A DNA stretch of 64,000 nt from Bacteroides sp. (GCF_030151085.1 NZ_JASLER010000008.1:1-64000); one strand, 5' to 3'; shown: positions 37,701 to 45,568, numbered from the stretch's first letter. The notes: a model not told the origin generated them from the sequence alone. Numbers and translations: made by a program.

Positions 37701-38582
37701 TTAGTTGTAGACCTGCACTCTATCAACCAAATTGATAAGTTCCACTATCTGCCTCGTGGAGAAGCCGGTAACGGTACGATATTAAAGGGAACTGTTTCCT
37801 ATAGTATGGACAAAGAAAACTGGACTGAAGCCGGAGCCTTTGAATGGAAGCGCGACAACGAAACCAAAGTATTCTCATTCCCACAAACTCCTACTGCCCG
37901 CTACATCAAGATGAGTGTTACCGAAGCTGTAGGTAATTATGGTTCAGGAACAGAATTATATGTCTTCAAAGTACCGGGAACAGAAAGCTATTTGCCTGGC
38001 GACATCAATAATGACAAATTCATAGACGAGAATGACCTGACTTCATACACCAACTACACCGGATTAAGAAGTGGAGATGCTGACTTTGAAGGTTACGTCA
38101 GCAATGGTGACTTGAATCGTAACGGTTTGATTGACGCATATGACATTTCTGTAGTAGCTACTCAGCTAGATGGTGGTGCCGATGGCATTAGAGGCGAGAA
38201 GGTTGCAGGAAGTATCAGTATCAGTACCCCAAAACGTACTTATATCAAAGATGAAGTAGTAGAAGTATTAGTAAAAGGTAAAGGCCTGCATCAGGTAAAT
38301 GCTCTCAGCTTCGCCCTACCCTACAATCCTGCTGATTATGAATTCGTAGGCGTACAACCAATGGGCATGAAGGAAATGGAGAACTTGACTAACGACCGTC
38401 TACACACCAATGGTGTGAAAGCCCTCTATCCTACCTTCGTTAATATTGGAGAGAAAGAATCCCTTGAAGGCGATAGTGACCTGTTCGTTCTTAAACTGAA
38501 AGCCCGTAAGAACGTTACTTTCAATCTGAAACCTATTGACGGGTTCCTGGTAGATAAACTACTGAATGTAGAGAAGTTCTAA
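34725..38582 (+). CDS. GH31 glycoside hydrolase with FN3, discoidin, dockerin and cohesin-like modules
   Basis: 1285 aa. Signal peptide (PYATQAATSK). GH31 barrel at about 150-640 with nucleophile Asp426 in KTDVAWVGAGYSFGLNG and acid/base Asp478 in SGDQTGG, which are 52 residues apart. A C-terminal beta region (ELYPYGQSTFTEYDDDG) follows, then an FN3-like module (about 850-940), a discoidin-like module (about 940-1085), a dockerin-like pair of Ca-binding loops (DINNDKFIDENDL and DLNRNGLIDAYDI, about 1088-1150) and a cohesin-like C-terminus (about 1160-1285). Family knowledge: members with this active-site pattern include bacterial alpha-N-acetylgalactosaminidases of GH31. Next to the M60 remnant and BACON genes, an alpha-GalNAcase acting on mucin-type core GalNAc is my best guess (inference). 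Confidence 0.85.
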   Translation: MSNLLSNFRRWKAMPIALFLLAASPYATQAATSKQSSAVAAKQGLRIIGVMKINPTTVEVLFSNHQRMTLDFYGENIFRMFQDNNGGILRDPEAKPEAKILVSQPRKSVSQVDVKDDAGTVSITTGKIKVQFDKNTALMKIINLEIGATAVEQAEPTLFEKERVTLKLKENPQEYFYGGGVQNGRFSHKGKTIAIENQNSWTDGGVASPNPYYWSTNGYGIMWHTFKRGTYDFGREEKNIVKLFHQTDYLDAFVMVNDGAVPLLNDFYQLTGNPVLIPKFGFYQGHLNAYNRDFWKEDENGILFEDGKRYKESQKDNGGIKESLNGEKNNYQFSARAVIDRYKNHDMPFGWLLPNDGYGAGYGQTETIDGNIQNLKDLTDYARKNGVEIGLWTQSDLHPKAGISALLQRDIVKEVRDAGVRVLKTDVAWVGAGYSFGLNGITDVAHIMSYYGSDARPFIISLDGWAGTQRYAGIWSGDQTGGTWEYIRFHIPTYIGSGLSGNPNICSDMDGIFGGKDLAINTRDFQWKTFTPMQLNMDGWGSNEKYPHALGEPATSINRWYLKMKSEIMPYAYSIAKESVDGLPMIRAMFLEYPNPYTLGKATQYQFLYGPYFLVAPIYQATKADEQGNDIRNGIYLPAGEWVDYFSGEIYQGDRIINNYASPLWKLPVFVKNGAIIPMTPPNNNVNETAKNLRIYELYPYGQSTFTEYDDDGTTEEYRAGKGVSTLIESSVGAKGEVTVTIYPTQGDFTGFVKEKATEFRINVTEKPKKIAATIGKNKLKLTEATTMDEFLQKENVYFYDAQPNLNKFATKGSEFEKVVITKNPQLLVKLAATDVTADETSLKIDGFVFAPNDTYKVSTGTLTAPKAQITDTNTASYTLKPTWDKVTNADYYEIEFNGMNYSTIKDAELIFDGLNVETTYDFKIRAVNKDGYSDWSAFSATTKKDPLEFAIHGLSGETSCENQGRSLRKLFDFEEGELWHTKYNVKAVPFDLVVDLHSINQIDKFHYLPRGEAGNGTILKGTVSYSMDKENWTEAGAFEWKRDNETKVFSFPQTPTARYIKMSVTEAVGNYGSGTELYVFKVPGTESYLPGDINNDKFIDENDLTSYTNYTGLRSGDADFEGYVSNGDLNRNGLIDAYDISVVATQLDGGADGIRGEKVAGSISISTPKRTYIKDEVVEVLVKGKGLHQVNALSFALPYNPADYEFVGVQPMGMKEMENLTNDRLHTNGVKALYPTFVNIGEKESLEGDSDLFVLKLKARKNVTFNLKPIDGFLVDKLLNVEKF

Positions 38583-38603
38583 AGAGGCATTACTCTAATA
38601 ATA

Positions 38604-38650
38604 AAAAAATCATCCTGACAAAGAATACGCTTTATCAGGATGATTTTTTT
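38604..38650 (+). terminator. Intrinsic terminator of the GH31 operon
   Basis: AATCATCCTGA pairs with TCAGGATGATT, extended by A and T runs on both sides (left arm 38604-38618, right arm 38635-38650), 21 bp after the GH31 stop codon. The T run makes it a strong terminator, and the A run may serve the opposite strand as well. Confidence 0.9.
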
Positions 38651-38687
38651 ATATATACTGTTTGAATTCAGATAACTTTTGCAACTC

Positions 38688-39392
38688 CTATTTGTATAAT
38701 AGAAATATACAAGGAATCTTCGAAAGTTCGGGCACCTTCCCCCGCCATTCCTTTACTGTTTTTGTTTTGATATATTCTCCCTCACAAGTGATGTTTGCCG
38801 CAATACACAGTTTGGTTTGTGGACGACAATTTTGCAAAATATCATCCACCATCTTGTTATTACGATAAGGTGTCTCAATGAAAAGCTGCGTTTGCTGTTC
38901 GGCATACACACGTTGTTCCAAAGTCTTTATTTTCTTAGCCCGTTCTCCCGGTTCAATAGGAAGATACCCATGAAAAGCAAAACTTTGGCCATTGAAACCA
39001 GATCCCATCACAGACATTATAATAGAAGAAGGTCCTACCAATGGAACTACTTTCAAATTTTTCTGTTGTGCTATAGCCACTACATCTGCTCCCGGGTCTG
39101 CCACTGCCGGACAACCCGCTTCTGAAATCACTCCCATAGAATTACCTTCAATAAGCGGTTTCAAATAACCGGAGATATCTTCGGGAGATGTATGTTTGTT
39201 TAATGGATAGAATGTCAACGCATCAATATCTATTTCTCTATCTACTTTCTTTAGAAAGCGACGCGCCGAACGCACATCCTCCACTATAAAATGACGAATT
39301 CCCAGGATCACTTCCGTATTATAAGAAGGCAATACCGATTCAATAGAAGTATCACCCAACGTGACAGGTATAAGATAAAGTGCTGTTTCCAT
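38688..39392 (-). CDS. RsmI-like SAM-dependent methyltransferase
   Basis: 234 aa, shorter than E. coli RsmI. Tetrapyrrole-methylase fold with LYLIPVTLGD at the N-terminus, the loop EAGCPAVADPGADVV (canonical SDAGTPxISDPG), the region PLVGPSSIIMSVMGSGF and ETPYRNNKMVDDIL. In E. coli RsmI the enzyme 2'-O-methylates C1402 of 16S rRNA; short Bacteroidota forms are usually called only SAM-dependent methyltransferase. Its start codon is directly preceded by (AAT)7. It lies in the same orientation as fabI (130 bp away). Confidence 0.85.
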   Translation of the reverse strand: METALYLIPVTLGDTSIESVLPSYNTEVILGIRHFIVEDVRSARRFLKKVDREIDIDALTFYPLNKHTSPEDISGYLKPLIEGNSMGVISEAGCPAVADPGADVVAIAQQKNLKVVPLVGPSSIIMSVMGSGFNGQSFAFHGYLPIEPGERAKKIKTLEQRVYAEQQTQLFIETPYRNNKMVDDILQNCRPQTKLCIAANITCEGEYIKTKTVKEWRGKVPELSKIPCIFLLYK

Positions 39393-39413
39393 AATAATAA
39401 TAATAATAATAAT
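39393..39413 (-). repeat. Trinucleotide microsatellite (AAT)7 directly before a start codon
   Basis: Seven AAT units on the plus strand touch the start codon of the methyltransferase gene, so the ribosome-binding region on the minus strand is purely TTA repeats. Slippage would change the 5' UTR length without affecting the reading frame. Confidence 0.8.
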
Positions 39414-39520
39414 TAGTGATAAGTGATTAATGATTAGTGATTTGCTTGTGTTTCTATGCAGCTTAATAGCGCAGCGTAATCACTAACAAATCACTAATCA
39501 CTTATCACTAATCACTATTT
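39411..39520. repeat. Dispersed AATCACTAATCACT-type repeat, inverted pair
   Basis: The left arm (ATTAGTGATAAGTGATTAATGATTAGTG-like, 39412-39440) and right arm (about 39487-39518) pair with a 7-nt unit difference. The right arm ends AATCACTATTTTT, 2 bp from the fabI stop. The same arrangement is found at 50360-50436 after murF-alr. It may act as a terminator or transcript-end hairpin. Confidence 0.75.
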
Positions 39521-39522
39521 TT

Positions 39523-40380
39523 CTATCCATAGATAATATTTCCGTTTTCGTCTTTGTATTCGTCAAGACCTTTTTCGTAAGTAGCCATGGCGCGAAGACT
39601 CATACCTACACTAGAGAATCCGCCATCATGGTAGAGGTTCTGCATAGTAACCTTACGGGTAAGATCAGAGAACATCACGATACAATAATCAGCACATTCA
39701 TCGGCAGATGCATTTCCCAGAGGAGACATACGGTTGGCAAAGTCGAACAACTTATCCATACCTTTCACACCGGAACCGGCAGTAGTGAATGTCGGTGACT
39801 GAGATATAGTATTGATACGCACGCCATGTTCACGACCATAGATGTAACCAAAACTGCGAGCAATAGACTCCAACAGTGCTTTAGCATCAGCCATATCATT
39901 ATATCCATAGAATGTACGCTGTGCAGCTACATAGCTCAAAGCCAAAATAGAACCGTTTTCGGAAATCGCATTCAGCTTCTTGGCAGCCTGAATCATTTTA
40001 TGGAAAGAAACGGCTGAAACATCCAAAGTTGTATTCAGCATGTTATAGTCTAAATCATCGTACGTACGTTTCTTTCGAACATTAGGAGACATTCCAATAG
40101 AATGGAGTACAAAGTCAATCTGACCACCTAAAACTTCCATAGAGCGTTTGAATACGTTCTCCAAGTCTTCTACATTGGTAGCATCTGCAGGAATCACTTC
40201 GCAATGCAATTTCTCCGATAAAGCGGAGACTTCGCCCATGCGGACTGCCACCGGAGTATTGGTCAAGGTGATCATTGCACCTTCTTCTACTGCTTTTTCT
40301 GCTACTTTCCAGGCAATGGACTGCTCATTCAGAGCACCGAAAATAATGCCTCTTTTTCCTTTCAACAAATTATAACTCAT
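39523..40380 (-). CDS. fabI: Enoyl-[acyl-carrier-protein] reductase (NADH)
   Basis: 285 aa, catalyses the last step of each fatty acid elongation cycle. N-terminal nucleotide-binding motif KGKRGIIFGALNEQSIAW; central VLHSIGMSPN; active-site YNDMADAK with the Y-x6-K spacing typical of FabI; SPTFTTAGSGV substrate loop. A -7 element is present upstream at 40438. It is oriented divergently from the HAD phosphatase gene. It is an essential gene in most Bacteroidota and a drug target. Confidence 0.97.
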   Translation of the reverse strand: MSYNLLKGKRGIIFGALNEQSIAWKVAEKAVEEGAMITLTNTPVAVRMGEVSALSEKLHCEVIPADATNVEDLENVFKRSMEVLGGQIDFVLHSIGMSPNVRKKRTYDDLDYNMLNTTLDVSAVSFHKMIQAAKKLNAISENGSILALSYVAAQRTFYGYNDMADAKALLESIARSFGYIYGREHGVRINTISQSPTFTTAGSGVKGMDKLFDFANRMSPLGNASADECADYCIVMFSDLTRKVTMQNLYHDGGFSSVGMSLRAMATYEKGLDEYKDENGNIIYG

Positions 40381-40437
40381 ACCTATATTTAATTAAGATT
40401 TAATAAGGGGGTTTCCTTATTAACAAATTTAAAGCCG

Positions 40438-40445
40438 CAAAGATA
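40438..40445 (-). promoter_or_regulatory. -7 element of fabI
   Basis: Minus strand TATCTTTG (plus strand CAAAGATA), a match to TAnnTTTG, 58 bp upstream of the fabI start. Confidence 0.5.
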
Positions 40446-40508
40446 CGAAGTTTCTGCATAAAAATCCTGAAAGTGTGCAAAGAAAAGGCTTAAATGGCTC
40501 AAATATCC

Positions 40509-40516
40509 TATCTTTG
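40509..40516 (+). promoter_or_regulatory. -7 element of the HAD phosphatase gene
   Basis: TATCTTTG followed by CACC, a perfect match to the Bacteroidota -7 consensus, 25 bp before the ATG at 40541 and within the 5' end of the longer ORF. Confidence 0.55.
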
Positions 40517-40540
40517 CACCAATTTAAGATTAAAAAAATA

Positions 40541-41194
40541 ATGAAAAAGCTGATAATATTCGACCTTGACGGGACTTTACTGAACACTATTGCCGATTTG
40601 GCTCAAAGTACCAACCATGCATTACAGACCCTAGGTTACCCTACTCATGAAGAGTCGGCCTATAACTTCATGGTGGGCAACGGTATCAACAAGCTTTTTG
40701 AACGTGCCCTACCCGAAAATGAAAAGACGGAAGAAAATGTATTACGCGTAAGACGGGAATTCATCCCTTACTACAATGAGCACAATGCAGATAAAAGCCG
40801 CCCCTACCCCGGCATTTCCCAACTTCTCAAAGAAATGCAAGAAAAAGGGATACAACTGGCCGTAGCTTCCAACAAATATCAATCGGCTACTGTAAAATTG
40901 ATTGCTCACTACTTCCCCACCATTTCTTTCATTGCCGTATTTGGTCAACGTGAAGACATTCCTGTAAAACCTGATCCCGCCATTGTAAACGATATTCTGG
41001 ATATAGCCCAAGTTGCAAAAGAAGACGTTCTCTATGTAGGAGATTCCGGCGTAGATATGCAGACAGCCGCCAATGCCGAAGTAACCGCTTGTGGAGTGAC
41101 TTGGGGATTTCGTCCCCGCACTGAACTGGAAGCGTTTCATCCTACCTATATTGTGGACGAAGCACTCTCCATTTCAACAATTGCCACCCGATAG
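40541..41194 (+). CDS. HAD-family phosphoglycolate phosphatase-like protein
   Basis: Start at 40541 (MKKLIIFDLDGTLLNT), 217 aa; the longer frame from 40475 would include the promoter. HAD motif I FDLDGTLLNT, motif II VASNK, motif III Lys in the KPDP region, motif IV DVLYVGDSGVDMQTA. It has the small helical cap (residues 20-85). It is of the Gph type, cytosolic, and probably dephosphorylates phosphoglycolate or another small phosphosugar. Confidence 0.9.
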   Translation: MKKLIIFDLDGTLLNTIADLAQSTNHALQTLGYPTHEESAYNFMVGNGINKLFERALPENEKTEENVLRVRREFIPYYNEHNADKSRPYPGISQLLKEMQEKGIQLAVASNKYQSATVKLIAHYFPTISFIAVFGQREDIPVKPDPAIVNDILDIAQVAKEDVLYVGDSGVDMQTAANAEVTACGVTWGFRPRTELEAFHPTYIVDEALSISTIATR

Positions 41195-41210
41195 GACTGA
41201 AAGTTCCCCT

Positions 41211-41333
41211 TTACTCCGGGAACTTACTTTCATCAAGGTCTTTTCCCCATAATTCTACGTCTGATGGAGCTTTATATATACTCCAGGCTACCATCAGTCC
41301 TATTATTAACAAGAAAATTAAATATACTTCCAT
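41211..41333 (-). CDS. 40-aa single-pass membrane microprotein
   Basis: ATG at 41333, TAA at 41211. The peptide has one hydrophobic helix (MEVYLIFLLIIGLMVAWS, residues 1-18) followed by a charged tail (KDLDESKFPE). It is convergent with the phosphatase gene, whose stop is 16 bp away. The long hydrophobic run followed by a charged tail is unlike chance sequence. Function unknown; a regulatory subunit of a transporter is one option (inference). Confidence 0.6.
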   Translation of the reverse strand: MEVYLIFLLIIGLMVAWSIYKAPSDVELWGKDLDESKFPE

Positions 41334-41495
41334 AGTTCGTTAAAGTTTATTTTATATGTATTAATAACACACTAAATACTGTTAGGTTCAACCATTCATT
41401 CTTTTGTATTACCCCTACAATATTTTAAGAAACAAAAGTAATAGTTTCCATTTAAACCGATGTGTATTTTTCAACATAGAGAGTGCTTTATTTAG

Positions 41496-41563
41496 TTTTC
41501 GTGTGCGGGAACAATCAATTTTGTGCACGATAACGACCAATTTTGTCTAAAATCGTCCGTTTT
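41496..41563. repeat. Short imperfect 22-bp-pitch array upstream of the EIIC gene
   Basis: CAATTTT occurs at 41516 and 41538, 22 bp apart. Flanking TTTT runs begin at 41496, 41519, 41541 and 41560, so the pitch is 22-23 and then 19. The best units are TTTTGTGCACGATAACGA and TTTTGTCTAAAATCG. This is weaker than the other arrays. It lies in the 485-bp gap before the EIIC gene. Confidence 0.5.
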
Positions 41564-41679
41564 ACTAAATATTATGCTTTTCGAATTTGATTAATTAATA
41601 AAAGGTCTTATTTTTGACCCCGATTTAAAATTCATACTATCGTAAAACATAATCAATTACCAAATTAAATCACAAAAGA

Positions 41680-43083
41680 ATGGAACAAGTTTTCAGTTAT
41701 ATCATCGGCTTAGGAGCAGCAGTGATGATGCCTATAATCTTTACAATTCTGGGCGTATGTATCGGTATCAAACTTAGCAAAGCATTAAAAAGCGGTCTGC
41801 TGGTGGGCGTCGGTTTTGTAGGTTTATCAGTTGTCACTGCATTGTTAACCAGCAGCTTGGGTCCTGCCTTAGGTCAAGTTGTTGAAATATACGGACTTCA
41901 ATTGAAAGTATTCGATATGGGATGGCCTGCTGCTGCCGCTGTAGCCTATAACACCTCGGTAGGTGCTTTCATTATCCCTGTATGTTTAGGTGTCAACCTC
42001 TTGATGTTATTAACGAAAACCACTCGTACTGTAAATATCGACCTTTGGAATTACTGGCATTTTGCATTTATCGGTGCAGTAGTTTATTTTGCCAGTGATA
42101 ATATCTGGTGGGGCTTTTTTGCTGCTATTATATGTTATATTATCACCTTGGTTATGGCAGATTTTACAGCCGAAAAGTTCCAAGGCTTCTATGATAAGAT
42201 GGAAGGTATCTCCATTCCACAACCTTTCTGTGCAGGTTTTGTACCTTTTGCCATTGTAATTAATAAGATATTAGATAAAATTCCCGGATTTGATAAGTTG
42301 AACATAGACGCTGAAGGCATGAAGAAGAAATTCGGTTTGTTGGGTGAGCCTTTGTTTCTGGGTATTCTGGTAGGTTGCGGCATCGGAGCATTGTCTTGCA
42401 AGAACGGTCAAGAGTTGGCTGAAAAAATACCTTATATATTAGGACTGGGTATTAAGATGGGTGCTGTAATGGAATTGATTCCCCGTATCACCGCTTTGTT
42501 TATTGAAGGTTTGAAACCTATTTCTGATGCAACCCGTGAAATGATAGCCAAGAAGTTCAAAGGTGCTGTGGGACTGAATATTGGTATGAGCCCGGCATTG
42601 GTTATCGGCCATCCTGCAACTTTGGTGGTATCGCTGTTACTGATTCCTGTTGCTATCTTATTGGCAGTTGTTCTGCCGGGAAATCAGTTCTTACCATTGG
42701 CTTCATTAGCTGGTATGTTCTACTTGTTCCCGTTAGTATTGCCTATCACAAAAGGTAATGTTGTGAAAACGTTCATCGTCGGACTGGTAGTATTGACTAT
42801 CGGACTGTATTTCGTTACCGATTTGGCCCCGTACTTCACCAAAGCCGCTCACGATGTGTATGCTAAGACACAAGATGCTGCCGTAAACATCCCTGCCGGA
42901 TTTGAAGGTGGTGCCCTCGACTTTGCATCCAGCCCATTTGCCTGGGCTATATTCCACCTGACTTATTCTTTTAAATATATCGGTTCTGCCGTACTGGTAC
43001 TCTGCACACTATTCCTGATGATTTTGAACCGTCGTGCCATCATTAAAATGCAGAAAGCAGCCAAAGAAACAGCAAACAATTAA
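41680..43083 (+). CDS. PTS galactitol-family EIIC (GatC-like) permease, orphan
   Basis: 467 aa, many hydrophobic helices (N-terminal QVFSYIIGLGAAVMMPIIFTI), with GatC-like middle (VFDMGWPAAAAVAYNTSVGAF) and C-terminal regions. It is close to the 450-aa EIIC of the galactitol system. No EIIA, EIIB, EI or HPr gene is in the window, and Bacteroides generally lacks a full PTS. It is followed by kduI (25 bp) and a hexuronate-type MFS gene, so a non-phosphorylating uronate or sugar permease is a reasonable inference. Confidence 0.88.
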   Translation: MEQVFSYIIGLGAAVMMPIIFTILGVCIGIKLSKALKSGLLVGVGFVGLSVVTALLTSSLGPALGQVVEIYGLQLKVFDMGWPAAAAVAYNTSVGAFIIPVCLGVNLLMLLTKTTRTVNIDLWNYWHFAFIGAVVYFASDNIWWGFFAAIICYIITLVMADFTAEKFQGFYDKMEGISIPQPFCAGFVPFAIVINKILDKIPGFDKLNIDAEGMKKKFGLLGEPLFLGILVGCGIGALSCKNGQELAEKIPYILGLGIKMGAVMELIPRITALFIEGLKPISDATREMIAKKFKGAVGLNIGMSPALVIGHPATLVVSLLLIPVAILLAVVLPGNQFLPLASLAGMFYLFPLVLPITKGNVVKTFIVGLVVLTIGLYFVTDLAPYFTKAAHDVYAKTQDAAVNIPAGFEGGALDFASSPFAWAIFHLTYSFKYIGSAVLVLCTLFLMILNRRAIIKMQKAAKETANN

Positions 43084-43108
43084 TAAATAACCAAATAAAA
43101 AAAACATC

Positions 43109-44029
43109 ATGAAGAAATTCGCAATTGCACTGATGTTGGGTGTTGCCGCCGTATCGGCTTCCGCTCAAGTAAATTACAAGATGCAGGTTGCTTGCAACCC
43201 GCAGGACGTTAAAACGTATGACACAAACCGTCTGCGTAGTAGTTTCCTGATGGAGAAAGTAATGGCTCCGGATGAAATCAATGTAACTTATTCTATGTAT
43301 GACCGCCTCATCTTTGGTGGTGCAGTACCTGCAACCAAAGAATTGGTTCTCGAAACTATCGATCCGCTGAAAGCTTCTTATTTCTTGGAAAGAAGAGAAT
43401 TAGGCGTTATCAATATCGGTGGTGAAGGTATTGTTACCGTAGATGGCAAAGAATACACACTGAACTTTAAAGATGCTTTATACGTAGGTAGAGGCAACAA
43501 AAAAGTAACTTTCAAGAGCAAAGATGCAGCGAAACCTGCTAAATTCTACATCAACTCAGCCACAGCTCATAAAGCATATAAGACTCAGTTGATCACTATC
43601 GACGGCCGCAAGGGATCTTTGAAAGCTAACTCTTTCCCTGCCGGTAAGATGGAAGAAAGTAATGACCGCGTAATCAATCAGCTAATCGTAAACAATGTAT
43701 TGGAAGAAGGTCCTTGTCAATTGCAAATGGGTCTGACCGAACTGAAACCGGGTAGTGTTTGGAATACAATGCCTGCTCATACACACAGCCGTCGCGTTGA
43801 AGCTTATTTCTACTTCAATGTACCGCAGGACAATGCCGTCTGCCACTTCATGGGCGAACCTCAGGAAGAACGTATCGTATGGATGCAAAACGAACAAGCT
43901 ATCATGTCACCCGAATGGTCAATTCATGCCGCAGCAGGAACCAGCAACTATATGTTTATCTGGGGTATGGCTGGTGAGAACCTTGACTATGGAGATATGG
44001 ACAAACTAAAATACACAGAAATGCGTTAA
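43109..44029 (+). CDS. kduI: 5-dehydro-4-deoxy-D-glucuronate isomerase with N-terminal signal peptide
   Basis: 306 aa, against 278 in E. coli. The extra N-terminus MKKFAIALMLGVAAVSASAQ is a textbook signal peptide with an Ala-x-Ala cleavage site; homology starts at about residue 25. The conserved metal ligands are His224, His226 and Glu231 in HTHSRRVE and His273 in SIHAAAG. KduI isomerises unsaturated uronate products of polysaccharide lyases (pectin, glycosaminoglycans) and is normally cytosolic. Periplasmic location is inferred. The gene lies between the EIIC-like permease and an MFS transporter. Confidence 0.9.
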   Translation: MKKFAIALMLGVAAVSASAQVNYKMQVACNPQDVKTYDTNRLRSSFLMEKVMAPDEINVTYSMYDRLIFGGAVPATKELVLETIDPLKASYFLERRELGVINIGGEGIVTVDGKEYTLNFKDALYVGRGNKKVTFKSKDAAKPAKFYINSATAHKAYKTQLITIDGRKGSLKANSFPAGKMEESNDRVINQLIVNNVLEEGPCQLQMGLTELKPGSVWNTMPAHTHSRRVEAYFYFNVPQDNAVCHFMGEPQEERIVWMQNEQAIMSPEWSIHAAAGTSNYMFIWGMAGENLDYGDMDKLKYTEMR

Positions 44030-44101
44030 GCCCCCCATTAAATAGGCATGGATTCTAGTTCCGTGCCTATTTTTTTACAACCAAACAATAAATCTATTAT
44101 C

Positions 44102-45568
44102 ATGAGTACATCCAAAAACACAATGGGCAAAATGACCAATTACCGTTGGACAATATGCGCTATGTTATTTTTCGCGACAACAGTTAACTACCTCGACCGC
44201 CAGGTCCTTTCCCTTACCTGGAAAGATTTCATCGCCCCGGAATTTCACTGGACAGATGCCGACTATGGAGATATAACAGCCATATTTTCTATTGTATATG
44301 CCATTGCTAACCTGTTTGCCGGACGTTTCATCGACTGGATGGGTACACGAAAAGGCTATGTTTGGGCAATTGGTGTATGGTCATTGGGGGCTTGTGCGCA
44401 TGCTTTGTGCGGCTGGGCTACCGAGCACGTAGTTGGTATTCATGATGCTGCCGAAATGATTTCCGCCACTGGCGCTGTGGCTTCTACTATTACTATTACC
44501 AGTGTTTATTTCTTTATTGCCGCCCGCGTTATTTTAAGTATAGGTGAAGCAGGAAACTTCCCCGCCGCTATTAAAGTGACCGCTGAATACTTTCCGAAAA
44601 AAGACCGCGCATTCTCTACTTCTATCTTCAATGCAGGTGCTACTGTAGGAGCTTTGGCAGCTCCGGTAACCATTCCTTCGTTGGCACGGTACTTCCAAGC
44701 TATGGGTATTGGCAATGGTTGGGAAATGGCTTTTATCGTGATCGGTGCATTAGGTTTCGTCTGGATGGGTATGTGGTTGTTCATGTATAAAAAGCCACAC
44801 GACAATATAAAAGTCAATGCAGCAGAATTAGCATATATCGAACAAGATAAACAAGCCGAAGAAGAACTGCGACCGACTACGAACAAAGTAGAAAAAAAGC
44901 TCTCTTTCCTACAATGTTTAAAGTATCGCCAGGCATGGGCATTTGCCCTTGGTAAGTTTACAACTGACGGTGTGTGGTGGTTCTTCCTTTTCTGGACACC
45001 TGCCTACATCTCAGACGTTTACGGTTTCTCTTCGGATAGTGGTACAGCACAATTATTGATATTTGTACTCTATGCAATCACTATGCTATCCATCTATGGT
45101 GGTAAATTACCCACAATTATCATTAACAAAACAGGTTTGAATCCGTATGCTGCCCGTATGCGAGCAATGTTCATTTTCGCTCTTTTCCCGTTGCTTGCTC
45201 TGTTCGCACAACCGTTAGGTTCATATTCATACTGGTTCCCTATTATTATTATCGGTATCGCCGGAGCAGCTCACCAATCCTGGTCAGCCAATATCTATTC
45301 TGTAGTTGGCGATATGTTCCCCAAAAGTGCAGTGGCTACTATCATTGGTTTTGGAGGTATGGCAGGAGGTGTCGGTGCATTCATTATCAACAAGAGTTCC
45401 GGCATGCTGTTTACCTATGCAGGTGAAACGCAAATGACTTTCATGGGCTTCCAAGGCAAACCGGCAGGGTATTTTATTATCTTCTGTATATGTGCAGTAT
45501 CTTATTTGATTGGCTGGTTTATTATAAAGGCATTAGTACCGAAATATAAGCCTATCGTATTGGATTAA
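44102..45568 (+). CDS. MFS hexuronate (ExuT/GudP-type) transporter
   Basis: The first in-frame ATG is at 44048, but that product would begin with a polar stretch (MDSSSVPIFLQPNN); the ATG at 44102 (MSTSKNTMGKM) is preferred, 488 aa. About 12 TM helices. The motif NYLDRQVLS and the anion-cation symporter family signature (NAGATVGALAAPVTIP) fit ExuT-like uronate carriers. It ends the EIIC-kduI-MFS cluster, with a terminator after it. Likely imports glucuronate, galacturonate or their isomers into the cytoplasm. Confidence 0.88.
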   Translation: MSTSKNTMGKMTNYRWTICAMLFFATTVNYLDRQVLSLTWKDFIAPEFHWTDADYGDITAIFSIVYAIANLFAGRFIDWMGTRKGYVWAIGVWSLGACAHALCGWATEHVVGIHDAAEMISATGAVASTITITSVYFFIAARVILSIGEAGNFPAAIKVTAEYFPKKDRAFSTSIFNAGATVGALAAPVTIPSLARYFQAMGIGNGWEMAFIVIGALGFVWMGMWLFMYKKPHDNIKVNAAELAYIEQDKQAEEELRPTTNKVEKKLSFLQCLKYRQAWAFALGKFTTDGVWWFFLFWTPAYISDVYGFSSDSGTAQLLIFVLYAITMLSIYGGKLPTIIINKTGLNPYAARMRAMFIFALFPLLALFAQPLGSYSYWFPIIIIGIAGAAHQSWSANIYSVVGDMFPKSAVATIIGFGGMAGGVGAFIINKSSGMLFTYAGETQMTFMGFQGKPAGYFIIFCICAVSYLIGWFIIKALVPKYKPIVLD

